DNA of 64,000 nucleotides, taken from JANSWY01 sp965243755 (GTDB lineage Bacteria > Bacteroidota > Bacteroidia > Cytophagales > Cyclobacteriaceae). Positions 15,958-26,700 of the stretch are shown here, in pieces. The DNA is taken from NCBI GenBank assembly GCA_965243755.1, contig CBDEVW010000006.1, forward strand, positions 124,001 to 188,000, given 5' to 3'. Positions within the stretch are counted from its first letter, which is position 1, and every line of letters starts with the position of its first letter. A program made the translations under genes and the position numbers. The notes under the pieces are model-generated. The model did not search any database and was not told the origin of the DNA. It was given only the letters and a program-made list of their open reading frames with translations.

Positions 15958-17878
15958 ATGCCAGTTTATACCGTGTGATGTTTAACTGTACTGCAGTACC
16001 CTCTGAGTAATCAAAACTAAGTTCGGCTTTTAGCTTTCTACATAGCGACCTTACCAGTCGTAAACCGAAGGAGGTGCTGTTCTCATTTTTTGAATGGTCG
16101 GTCTTGCCCACCCCATTGTCAGCGACTTTCAGGATCAGGTGATCATCTTTGTGTTGAAGAATCACTTCGATTTTTCCCTGCTGGTGGTCTTCGGGGAAAC
16201 CGTATTTGATGCTGTTAGTGATCAGCTCGTTCAATATGAGGGCCAGAGGAATGCTGGTGTCTACATCCAGGCTTATGTCATCCACATTATTTTCAATGGT
16301 GATGTCTTTGGCGAGATCGGTGTATGAAGTCATCAGACTGGCTGTAAGCGTTTCCAGGTATTCTTTCATCCGGATACCTGCCAGGTTATTGTTCATGTAC
16401 AGTTTCTGGTGAATAAGCGCCATCGACTTCACACGGTTCTGACCTTCCTTCACCGCTTCCACGGCAGATGGGTCGCTAACTTCCTCAGATTGCAGGTTGA
16501 GAAGACTCGATATGATCTGCAGGTTGTTTTTTACCCGATGGTGGATTTCTTTGAGCAGTATTTCCCTTTCTTCCAGGGCATTACTGATGAACACATTTTT
16601 CTCCTGCAGCACCTTGTTGGCCTTGGTCTTGTTGGCCACTATCACGGTGATAAAGACGATTGCCAGGATCAGGAACCCCACGGAAAAGATGAGGATATTC
16701 CTTTGGTTGCTTTGTTGCTCATTTTTCAGTGCTAGCTGGGCTATCTCTGCTTCCTTCTTTTCTGTTTCATATTGCACGTTGAGGTCTGCCATTTTTTCAC
16801 CAACTTCCACACTTCTGATACTGTCATTGGTCTGATTAGAGATATCCAGCATTTCGAAGGCCAGGTCCTGCTTGCCTTGTTTGGCATAGATAAGGGCCAG
16901 CATTTCATAGGACTTCACGGTTGAGGTCGGTAGGTTTCTTTCTTCAGCCAAAGTAATGGACTGCCTGATCAGACGCTCTGCCTCCTCAAGTTTGTTTTGT
17001 TTGATGGAAAGCCTGGCCTTTACATTATAGCTCTCTACCAGGGCTTCATAGGCAGAGGTTATAGTAGCCAGATCAATGATTTTATCAACATATTTTTTGG
17101 CTTCATAGACATCATTCTTCTTTTCCAACAGGTTGGATTGAGTCATGTAGCTGTATATGAGTTGCACTGTATCCTGGTTTTGTGCCAGGTATTCCAGTGA
17201 CTTGCTGTTATAGTACAAAGCACTGTCATATTTCCCCAGGTCGTCATAGATGATACCGAGTATGGTGTAGCCATATGACAGGTAATACTCATCACCAACC
17301 TGCTCGTACATTTTGAGCGACATCAAACTGTGCTTCAGGCATTTGTCCAGGTCTCTCATGGCATAATACACGCCAGCGATATTGGCTTCTATGTCGCCTA
17401 ACCACAATATATTGCTGCTGGAGCTTGCAAATTTCTTGGCTAGCAGAAAGTAGGATATTGCCTGATCAAGTTGCCCATTCCTCCTGGAGACATTACCCAA
17501 ACCATTGTAAGTACTAGAAATGGCCACAGAGTCATTGATCTTTTTTGCGTAATCCAAAGAAATGTTGAAATGGATATAGGAGGAGTCATTGGAGGTCTGG
17601 CCGTAATAAACTCCTTTTTCATTATGATACCAATGGAGCAACGAATCGTCTGTGATCTGATGAAGATAGGGTTCTGCCTGTTTCAGAAACGCCTTCCGGT
17701 CTTTAGGGCCTGATTTTTTGGCGATCTTCAGGTAGACTTTAAATTTTGTAGATATATCTTCTGAATTGTTGGCGATGTTCAGTAAACTATCCTTCCAGCT
17801 CTCAGTGGCCGTTGTTTGCTGCGCACTTGCGAAGCTCACAATGGATAGTAGGAAAAGGCAGGCAATTCGGTATTTCAT
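15956..17878 (-). CDS. TPR-containing sensor histidine kinase (HisKA_2 type)
   Basis: A 640-residue membrane sensor kinase. It has a signal peptide (MKYRIACLFLLSIVSFASAQ), a periplasmic TPR array of about 340 residues, and one transmembrane segment near 395-415 (NILIFSVGFLILAIVFITVI). The phospho-acceptor region LKEIHHRVKNNLQIISSLL (His near 443) is the HisKA_2/HWE form, as in PdtaS-like kinases. An ATPase domain follows with LNELITNSIKYGFP (N box) and KVADNGVGK (G1). No receiver is attached, so a separate response regulator is needed and none is adjacent. The periplasmic TPRs suggest sensing of a protein or peptide partner. Confidence 0.87.
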   Translation of the reverse strand: MKYRIACLFLLSIVSFASAQQTTATESWKDSLLNIANNSEDISTKFKVYLKIAKKSGPKDRKAFLKQAEPYLHQITDDSLLHWYHNEKGVYYGQTSNDSSYIHFNISLDYAKKINDSVAISSTYNGLGNVSRRNGQLDQAISYFLLAKKFASSSSNILWLGDIEANIAGVYYAMRDLDKCLKHSLMSLKMYEQVGDEYYLSYGYTILGIIYDDLGKYDSALYYNSKSLEYLAQNQDTVQLIYSYMTQSNLLEKKNDVYEAKKYVDKIIDLATITSAYEALVESYNVKARLSIKQNKLEEAERLIRQSITLAEERNLPTSTVKSYEMLALIYAKQGKQDLAFEMLDISNQTNDSIRSVEVGEKMADLNVQYETEKKEAEIAQLALKNEQQSNQRNILIFSVGFLILAIVFITVIVANKTKANKVLQEKNVFISNALEEREILLKEIHHRVKNNLQIISSLLNLQSEEVSDPSAVEAVKEGQNRVKSMALIHQKLYMNNNLAGIRMKEYLETLTASLMTSYTDLAKDITIENNVDDISLDVDTSIPLALILNELITNSIKYGFPEDHQQGKIEVILQHKDDHLILKVADNGVGKTDHSKNENSTSFGLRLVRSLCRKLKAELSFDYSEGTAVQLNITRYKLA

Positions 17879-17923
17879 AGTGCTATACGTTGAGCTGCTA
17901 AAATTAATTGTATTGCCCGCAAT

Positions 17924-17954
17924 AAAAAAGCCCGATCCTTTTAGGACGGGCTTT
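17924..17954 (-). terminator. Intrinsic terminator of the small secreted-protein gene
   Basis: Read on the minus strand, AAAGCCCGTCC (17954-17944) pairs with GGATCGGGCTTT (one bulged A-T position) around a four-base loop, followed by a T-rich run ending near 17924. It lies 36 bp after the stop at 17990. Confidence 0.7.
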
Positions 17955-17989
17955 AAGACAACTAAAGTACTTGTGATTTCTACTAATAT

Positions 17990-18352
17990 TTAATGTTCAC
18001 TTAATCTATAATATGAAGTGTTATTGTAATTCATGATCAAGTCGCTCTTGGCTAATAATGTCACCAATTGCGAATCATTCAGGGGTGCATCCCTGGCAAT
18101 TTCTTTTTCCATGATCAGATTATCCTCTGCATCGAAGATTTGGTAAGTGATGGTTTCATTTAACCATGCTGGTCCATCGTCCTCCAGGCTGATCAAAATT
18201 TCCTGTATGTCCTGTTCTGATAATTGGTATAAACACTCATCGTGTACTGATGAAGATTCCGATGGGTTGTTGCCATTTGCTAAAACAGATCCGGCAGTGA
18301 ATACGATAGCGACTAATAATGCGGCGAATAATTTATTGATTGAAGTTTTCAT
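17990..18352 (-). CDS. Small secreted protein
   Basis: About 120 residues with a signal peptide (MKTSINKLFAALLVAIVFTA, cleavage after VLANG). I chose the ATG at 18352 because it begins this signal; an upstream extension to 18502 reads through non-conserved sequence. The mature part is acidic (LSEQDIQEILISLEDDGPAW) and probably folds with one helix and a few strands. Similar small secreted proteins are frequent next to TPR sensors in Bacteroidota, but no family was recognised. It has its own terminator downstream. Confidence 0.6.
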   Translation of the reverse strand: MKTSINKLFAALLVAIVFTAGSVLANGNNPSESSSVHDECLYQLSEQDIQEILISLEDDGPAWLNETITYQIFDAEDNLIMEKEIARDAPLNDSQLVTLLAKSDLIMNYNNTSYYRLSEH

Positions 18353-18535
18353 TAGAGTTTGAGTTTTGACCTTGTGCCAAAACGTGTTGCTAATGCCATG
18401 CCATAATTTGTAAAACATTGAAAAACAGTATCTTATGATTTTTGGTGTATTTAAAAGCGTCCGGTTATGTCCAATTGTGAACAGATTTACATCCAAAATC
18501 ACACAGGATAACCCTTTTTAATGGTTTGCGTAGGG

Positions 18536-20554
18536 TTATTGAGACAGGATAAAGTCCCTCAAACTATCTTCTGGTTTCAGGTCGATTTTCTTCTTTAAGC
18601 GGTTCAGGCTTTTCTTGATGGATCCCAGTTCGATACTTGTCAGTTGGGCAATGTCTTTGTTGTTCATTCCCACTTTGATGTAAGCACACAATTTAAGATC
18701 ATTGATGGTCAGTCGATTGTACTTAGCTTTCAGGTTTTCGAAGAACTGTGGGTGCACCTGCTCAAAATGCTGACTAAAGGTGTCCCAGCTGTTGTCCAAT
18801 CGCTTTTGGGTAGAAATTAACTTTTGAATTTGGGAAATGCCATTTTTATCACTGTTCTTAGAGGCATATGCGATCAGGCTTTCGATTTCGGTGAGGACGG
18901 AGTTTTTTTCATGGGCATGCATGGCCATACTGGCGAGTTCCCTGTCTTTCAGTTCTATTTTTTCATTCAGGTATTTTTTCTCCATCTGGCGGAGCTCTTC
19001 CAACTGGCGGTTCTTGGATTCCAACTCTTCATTGTATGCTTCCAGCTCCAGGTTGTGTTTCTTTTTGGATCGAAGCAGAATTAAGATAAACGCGATGGTG
19101 ACTGCCAGAATGGTTACGATCAGGATACCAATGATCATGGTCCATTGTTTTCTTCGCTTTTCCTGCAGGTATTGCAACTCCGCTTTTTCCTGCTGACGGA
19201 TCAGTTCTTCACGCTCTCGCTGGGTTTTGAATTTGGCCTCCAGTCTGGCGAACTCCAGGTTTTGATCCTGGTTGAACAGACTGTCTTTTAACACCATGTG
19301 CTGTTCCAGGTAATTTAAGGCGGCAGTGTTGTTGCCCAATGCTTTGTGAATGTCTGCCAGGTGTTTAAAGGCAGCAGATCTTTTTGACTGGCTGTCATGC
19401 TCCCTTCCGAGGGCCAGCGCCTCTTCGGCATACTCCAGTGCCTTTTTGTACTGTCCTGACTTGATGTATAGTCTGGCCATGTGGTTGGCAGCTACGCCCA
19501 GAGAACTATTATTCCCCGATGATTTCAGAATATTATATCCTTGTTTACCATATTCAACCGCCTTTGCCAGCTGACCATCTTCGTCTTCAATTCGGGATAA
19601 TTTAATCAGCAGGTCACCTTCTCCTCTCTGATGTCCGATAGAGTCGTTGAGTTCGAAGGACTTGAAAGCGAAGTATCTGGCACTATCCAGTTGATCACGC
19701 TCCATGTATATCTGGCTGATGTTTTCATAGGAATTGGCTAACCCTTTTTTATTGCCCGATTGCTTGTGCAGGGAAATTGCCTCATTGTATTGCCTGTAGC
19801 TTTCATCATACTCCTTGTAGGTCATGTAGACAGCTGCTATAAATGAAATGGTTGTTGCCCTGATCCTGCGGTTATTGGGGGAGTTGAAATAATGTTTGGC
19901 ACTTTGAAAATTATTAAGTGCTTCGTTGTATTTGCCCTGATCGTAGTAGAGTAGGCCTATGTTCAAAAGGTTGTAGCCCATCCCAATAGAATCCTGAATC
20001 ATTTGGGCGCTTTGCAAGCTTTGCTGGTATGCGTAGATGGCAGAATCTACTTTGCCAGATTCCTTGTAGATGATTCCCAGATTATTATAGTTCCAGGCCA
20101 GCCCCTGATGATTTTCAAATTGCTTGTAAATGGCAATGCTTTTTTGATGATGGTCAAATGCCTGGTCAAATTGATTGAGGTTATAGTTGAGAATGCCCAG
20201 GTCATTGTGGCCCCTGGCGATTTTCAATTTGGTATTGTCATCCAATTCGTCTGTCGGGAAGGAGATGGCTTTCTCATGGTATTCCCTCGCTTTTCTAAAG
20301 TCCTGGATATCGAAATAATACTGCCCCAGCTCCAGGTAAGTTTCAATGAAAAGTCGCTCATCCATATCACTGGTGAGCAAGGACTCGGCTTCCAATAATA
20401 CCTCTAAGGCAAATTTTGAATCTGATTTGGTAAGAGAGTCTCCCAATTGAATCAGGCTGTCAATTTTTTCGGTGACGCTTTGTCCATTTAGGTGGCCATG
20501 TGGTAATTGAAGGCCTAGAATCAGTATTAAAATAAAAAGTTTATTGAATTGCAT
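18536..20554 (-). CDS. TPR membrane regulator with C-terminal HTH domain
   Basis: About 672 residues: signal peptide (MQFNKLFILILILGLQL), at least eight periplasmic TPRs (for example RGHNDLGILNYNLNQFDQAF and WNYNNLGIIYKESGKVDSAI), a transmembrane helix near 471-495 (MIIGILIVTILAVTIAFILI), a coiled coil, and a C-terminal LuxR/GerE-like helix-turn-helix (about 615-660: INDLKLCAYIKVGMNNKDIA). This one-component architecture, periplasmic TPR plus cytoplasmic HTH, is common in Bacteroidota. I use the ATG at 20554; a GTG four codons upstream is possible. It probably binds DNA from the membrane or after release. Target genes are unknown; the giant adhesin gene next door is a candidate. Confidence 0.83.
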   Translation of the reverse strand: MQFNKLFILILILGLQLPHGHLNGQSVTEKIDSLIQLGDSLTKSDSKFALEVLLEAESLLTSDMDERLFIETYLELGQYYFDIQDFRKAREYHEKAISFPTDELDDNTKLKIARGHNDLGILNYNLNQFDQAFDHHQKSIAIYKQFENHQGLAWNYNNLGIIYKESGKVDSAIYAYQQSLQSAQMIQDSIGMGYNLLNIGLLYYDQGKYNEALNNFQSAKHYFNSPNNRRIRATTISFIAAVYMTYKEYDESYRQYNEAISLHKQSGNKKGLANSYENISQIYMERDQLDSARYFAFKSFELNDSIGHQRGEGDLLIKLSRIEDEDGQLAKAVEYGKQGYNILKSSGNNSSLGVAANHMARLYIKSGQYKKALEYAEEALALGREHDSQSKRSAAFKHLADIHKALGNNTAALNYLEQHMVLKDSLFNQDQNLEFARLEAKFKTQREREELIRQQEKAELQYLQEKRRKQWTMIIGILIVTILAVTIAFILILLRSKKKHNLELEAYNEELESKNRQLEELRQMEKKYLNEKIELKDRELASMAMHAHEKNSVLTEIESLIAYASKNSDKNGISQIQKLISTQKRLDNSWDTFSQHFEQVHPQFFENLKAKYNRLTINDLKLCAYIKVGMNNKDIAQLTSIELGSIKKSLNRLKKKIDLKPEDSLRDFILSQ

Positions 20555-20700
20555 TTGTCCCCCCACTTCATCGGTAAATATAAATAAATTAGGTATGTCA
20601 CCTCAATGTCACCTGCTGTTACTGGTTCCTCCCGAGGCAATATAGTTACTTTGTTCCCATACCACGAATACCTAACAATTAATAAGTAAAGTAGAAAATG

Positions 20701-20740
20701 AAAAACCCCACCTCTCTCGAGGTAGGGTTTTTTTGTTTTT
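20701..20740 (-). terminator. Bidirectional terminator downstream of the giant adhesin gene
   Basis: A 12-bp stem with one mismatch (20703-20714 with 20719-20730, loop TCTC), flanked by five A on the left and a long T-run on the right, so it can act in both directions. It lies just after the minus-strand stop at 20753. Confidence 0.75.
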
Positions 20741-20752
20741 ATGTTATTTGAA

Positions 20753-23700
20753 TTACTTCATGATCTTAATTCTGTGCTGAAGGACCTGGCCATCAATATT
20801 GAGTTGCAGGATGTATAGTCCGTTATTAACGCCATCGGTATTCATCACATATCTCGCACCTTCTTTAGTCAGTTGGATGTTCATACGTCTGCCAGAAGGA
20901 TCAACCAACATACCGGAGACAATTTGAACATTTACATCATTTTCTAAACTGATATTTACAACATCTCTGGCCGGGTTAGGATAAACCAGTACTTTCAGCC
21001 CAAGATTGTTGTAATAGTTCACAGCTACCAGGTCAGAGTAATCTGCTGTTCCGTCGTAATCTACCTGCTTCAATCGGTAGTATGATACTCCGGTAACCGG
21101 CTGTCCATCCACAAACAGATACTCCTGAAGTTCACTGGTTGTTCCATTTCCATCCACTTCTCCGATCACTTCAAACTGCTCACCATCAAGCGATCTTTCG
21201 ATGACGAAGTAATCATTGTTCAATTCTGATGCAGTAGCCCAGCTAAGTTTAATGCCGTTGGTTTCAGCTTTGGCTTCAAAACGGATCAACTCAACCGGAA
21301 GTGGTGTATCAGGGTCACCAGGGTTGAAGTGTGGTGTAAAGCCTGAGAATGAAGTAATGCCAATGGTATATGTTTTACCAGTCGTAGAGTAATCTGCCAC
21401 TACAGGGTTATGCAGTGTTCTGGTACCACCTGTAACAAACGGGTTAAGGTTATCTACCCCCGAAATTTTGGTTATTTTAATACTGTCTGCATTGAAGTTG
21501 CTAATCGTTCCGGGACTTTGACCGTCATTGCCCAGTTCGGTATGCAGGTCAGTGTTTTCTGAGTTCAGTGAGTAGAACCTTACATAAACCACGGAAGCAG
21601 GTTGAACACTTGGTGTGATGTACCAGTTTCTATTCAATATCCAATCGGTACCATCATCCCGTACATTGGCAGCCCCATCAAGGATCCTTACTCCCCAGCA
21701 GGTACTGCCGAGGTTATTACCTACAGGGTTGATAGAGAATACCAGGTTACCCAGGTTGTCTGTAATGTCCATCCATTGATAACCGCTCACATTGGTACAG
21801 CTACCACCTGATGCCACATAATCAGCCTGAAGAGACCTTACGGAAGGAGTTCCTGCGGCAGTAGGGCTTGCACCATTAAACGGATCCGTGAAGGTCTGGG
21901 CCTCAATGTAATCCGGGATACCATCACCATCTGTATCGGTACCGGTACCGATTGGCGCAGTAGCTCCACCAGAAACAAGGATCGCTTCCATTGCATCTGA
22001 TATACCATCAGCATCTCCGTCTGATCCACCACTGGCGGTAGGATCATTTACATCATTCGGGTTTGTACCATTCATTACTTCATAGTAATCCGGAATACCG
22101 TCACTGTCTGTATCTGTGGTCAGATCAGGGTCAGCCGGTCCACCTTCATTGTTAATCAATACTTCAAGTGCATTCGGGATACCATCATTGTCGGAATCAC
22201 TGTTACCATTGCTGGTAGGTGCGTTGGCTGAGAATGGATTGGTACCATTGTCCACTTCGATATGGTCTGGGATACCATCACCATCTGTATCAGTTAAGAC
22301 AGTCACGGGTGCCGTTGCACCATTGGCGATCAGGATGTTTTCCAAAGCATCACTTATGCCGTCACCATTGGTACCTGTCGCAGCATTGGTGTCTGTTCCA
22401 CCTGCACCTCCCGCAACCGGGTCGTCCGAATTATTATAGTCTGTTCCATAAGAAGATTCAAAATAATCCGGTATGCCGTCTGTGTCTGTATCGGTGGCTA
22501 AATCTATCGTTGTACCTAAACCAAAGTTGGTAGCACTGGTAAAGTCTACACCTGTAAATGTGAGCACATCCGATGTATAGCTGTCTGGTGTATAACTTCT
22601 TAAAGTACCGTTACTGAAATCAGCATCAGTGTCCAGTATCAACGTAAAGTCCGTCAATGATTTGGCACCATAGCCCAAACCGGTTAGATCCATTGTCACA
22701 GTTACTGTCCCAATGTCATTGGTTTCAGTTACTCCCCATATTCTGGTCATTCTGTTGCCAATTCCAGGAGGAGTGGTTGTCGTTGTTTCGGTAGTAGCAC
22801 CATTGTCATTACCCCATACCAGGAAGTCATTGTTGTTGAGTGACGAGGCGTTACTCATGGTCACAATGGCATCACTGTTGATACTCTGTGAGCTTGTTTG
22901 TGATAACCCAAAGGTGGAATTAGCACCCAAACCTGCAATGTCATTGGCATATGATGTGAGGGAATAAATGGAAGTACCGCTGTTATAGGTATAGTTCAAA
23001 CTGGTGATATCCAGCGTGATTCCATATTTAATGGCCAGGTAAGTTTCAACATCACGTCTTGCGGCATTTGATAGTGCACTGGTATAGACCATGATCTCAC
23101 CGATATCCCCATCTATGGATCTGTCATTAGTCGCTCTGTCAACACCTACATAGTAATTGTGAGCAGCGTTTGACAAGTTGGATACAAATGTTCTTGAATG
23201 TAATTCAAAATTGTCTGGTCTGGCCTGAGCCGTTCCATCACCAATGTCTGTGCCATTTACGTAGTTGTCACCGTTTCGTACGTCAGCCGGCGTAAAAGTA
23301 GCATTGAATAATTGAGTATCATCCGAGTGCCCATGCCCGATACCATCTCCGTCATCATTGGTGAATGGGGTAGTATATTGAGCAGTAGCAACATCTCTGT
23401 AGACTACAAAAATTGATCTTGGATTCAGGTTAGTGGAAGCAAGGTCAAGGTAAGTGTATCCAGTATTGAAATTGATCAACGGGTTACCATTCAGCTGTGA
23501 AGTCAGGAATGTCGGTCTTCTTGCAAATGTACCCTGGTCAAAATCATTGTTGTTGCCACTTTGGTCTCTCCAGAATTCTACCAGGTCATTGTTTTCCGCC
23601 ACGTTGCTGGAAGCTTCTTCTATGCCTTCATCAGCCTTTAGCCATAAGGTCATTCCGGTCACATCAGGAGCAGCCGGAAGTGCCAATGTGAAATACTGAC

Positions 23701-26700
23701 CATCACTGATGGAAACATTGTTAAAGGTCAGGGTGTCGTTGGAAAGGGTAGATGCAGCTACTGAACCGTCAATCACGTTAAAGTTTCCGTTGGCATCAAT
23801 CAGCAATTCATACAGCGAAGCACTTTGAGGCTTCTCATCAATATTCGCAATTCCACCAATATAAATCTTCACAGTCACTGTTCCCGGATCACCGGTGATG
23901 TCTACGCGCCATTCAGCAGGTAAACGCTCTTCATAACCAGAAGCCAACTCCGAAGTTTGAGTGGTTGTTTTACTTCCTCCGTCATTACCCCAGATAAAGT
24001 ATTCATTGTCATCAAGGTCTGATGCGCCTTCTACTTTGATAATTGCGCCTGAATTCTGGCTGATCGATTGGGTTTGGTTCAGGCCAAAATCAAGGTGTTT
24101 TCCAATTCCTGCAATATCATTGCTGTGTGTTCCATATGCGTAGATGCTGGTGCCATCAGCAGTGTAATTTTCAGAAGTAATGTCCAGTGTCACCCCATAT
24201 TTCAGGGCCAGGTATGACTCTATATCTCGTCTTACAGCCGTTGTTTGAGCTGCTGAGTAGCTGATTACTTCAGACACATACCCTTCGAATGCAGCATCGT
24301 TATTGAATGAATTTCCAATTCTTAGTGGGTTATCTGAGATATTGGCAAATGTTCCATTGGAAGAAACGGCGAAAGAAGTTCCATTGGCATACATTTCATA
24401 GGCAGTTGCGCCGGCATTGTTACGTACGTTAAATACAATCACATCATCATTGCTGATAGAAGCGCTGGTCGCAGCGGCATCATAAGCATCAGTATCCAGT
24501 GTTTGACCAAACAGATCGTTTCCGATGATGTTTTCATCACCTACATAGAATCCTGTAGTAGCACCTGTCTCAAATCCCAGGACATAACCATTGGCCAGGG
24601 TATTGGAGATGGTATTATCCGGTTTCAATACCACAAAGTATTCATGAGTATGGAAGCCTCCAATTCCTTCAATATTGTCGCTACTGAAATACAGCGCATC
24701 ATTGTAGTTGATTTCGTTGTTTGAAAATGATGGCTGAAGGGTAGAGGTTCCCTGAGAGACATCATTTCCGTTACCACTTTGATCAATCCACGCACTTACC
24801 TGGCTGCCTGAGGTAGTTACCCCTTTGTCTGCACGTAACCAAAGTGCAACATTGGAACCTGGCGCGGTAGTTTGAATGTCTCCTCCAAACGTGAAGAAAT
24901 CTCCATCACTAAAAGTCACATTGTCAAAAGTGACCAAGGTTCTTCCGTTGACCGTTGAAATTACTCCTGAGCTGTTAACGACACCCTGTGTGTCAAAGTC
25001 ATCAGGTACCACATTGCCGGAAGCCATGGTGATCAGGTTGAGCGTGGAATTGTCCATGTCAAATCCAAGTGAAGTAACATCGAAGGAGACTGAAACAGTA
25101 CCTACACCATCACCACCTGTCATGTCAACGGTCCATACTTTGTCGTAGATTTCGGTATTTCCAGGAGGTACATTGGTAGTAGAGAAGGTGTTGGTGCCTC
25201 CATTGTTACCCCACACGAGGTATTCCCCATCTTCCAGGTCAGAAGCATTCTCCATTCTTACAATGGAGCCTGTGTTTACACTTTTGGAGCTGGTTTGATT
25301 TAAGTTCATTGAGATGTCATAGCCGATACCTGCTATGTCATTACTGTAAGAAGTGGCACTATAGATGGAAGCCCCACCTACAGTATAGTTCTGGGAAGTG
25401 ATATCCAGTGTCAGTCCATATTTAATCGCGAGGTAAGTCGCAACATCTCTTCTTTGGCTATCCGTGAGGCGAGAAGAATATGAGATGATTTCTCCAATGG
25501 TTCCATTGTAAGGATCCTGAGGTGTCGCCCCTTCTTCATCCCCTACATCGTAGGTTGCATCGTCATAAGCTTCATAAGTCCCGGAGGTCTGGAAGTCGGT
25601 AGTGATCAGTGCACCGTTATAATAAAGTTCTTCACCAGTAGCTCCGGCGTTTTCTCTGAAGTTGACCAATGCAATCTGGTTAAGGTCTGTGGTTGTAGAA
25701 ACCAGTGCAGCCCTGTAGTTGGCTTCTGCACCATTACCTGCGGCGTGCGTAATGACTTCATTGGTAATTGACCCAGAAGTTGGCCCTAAACCTAACCTGG
25801 CATATTGTCCTTCCTGGAATCCCAAAACTGTTCCCGAAGCAGAACCACTGTTGTAGATAGCATCTGGCTGTAGTACTACAAAATATTCCCTGGTCGAGAA
25901 GCCTCCTTCACCGGCTAACAGGTCTGAACCATCAAATGTAATAACATCATTTCCGTTGATTCCGCCTGTAGTAACGGTAGGTTGCTCACTGGCGTCCAGT
26001 TGTTTGGCGTGGTTGATGCCACCACTAAGATCGGCCCATTTACTTACAGACCCTGAAGATTGCGTTACACCGCTACCGGCATTAAGCCAAAGCGACAGGT
26101 TGGTACTAACATCACCAGGATGTGCGGTAGGGTCTACATCAACACCCAAAGTGAAATATTCGCCATCATTAATTGTCACCCCAGAAAAGGTAATGACAGA
26201 ACCAGAAATTGTTGGCGATCCTGTTACGGTTCCTGTAGATAAGTCAGCAGGCATGGTAGCCCCACTGGAAGCCACAATTAGTGAGTAATTGGCATTGGTA
26301 CCAAAACCCATGGCTCCTACGTCAAATGAAATGTCAATGGTTCCAACGTCATTCGTCTCATCCGCTCTCCAGATTCTGGTAAGCCGCTCATTAACTCCTG
26401 CAGGTACATTACTCGTTGTGAAGGTAAATGCTCCTCCATCGTTCCCCCAGACAAAGTAATCACCATCGCCAAGACTGGAAGCATTGGAAACACGCACAAT
26501 CTGTCCAGAGACACTTTGAGAAGAGGTCTGAAATAAGCCTTGAGAATCGTCTCTCCCTATACCAGCTATGTCATTAGGGTAGCTGGTGTTGTTGTAGATG
26601 CTTGTACCACCTACCGTGTAGTTTTGAGAGGTGATGTCTAATGTGATGCCATATTTCAATGCCAGGTAAGAGGTAACATCCCTTCTGTTGGCATCAGATA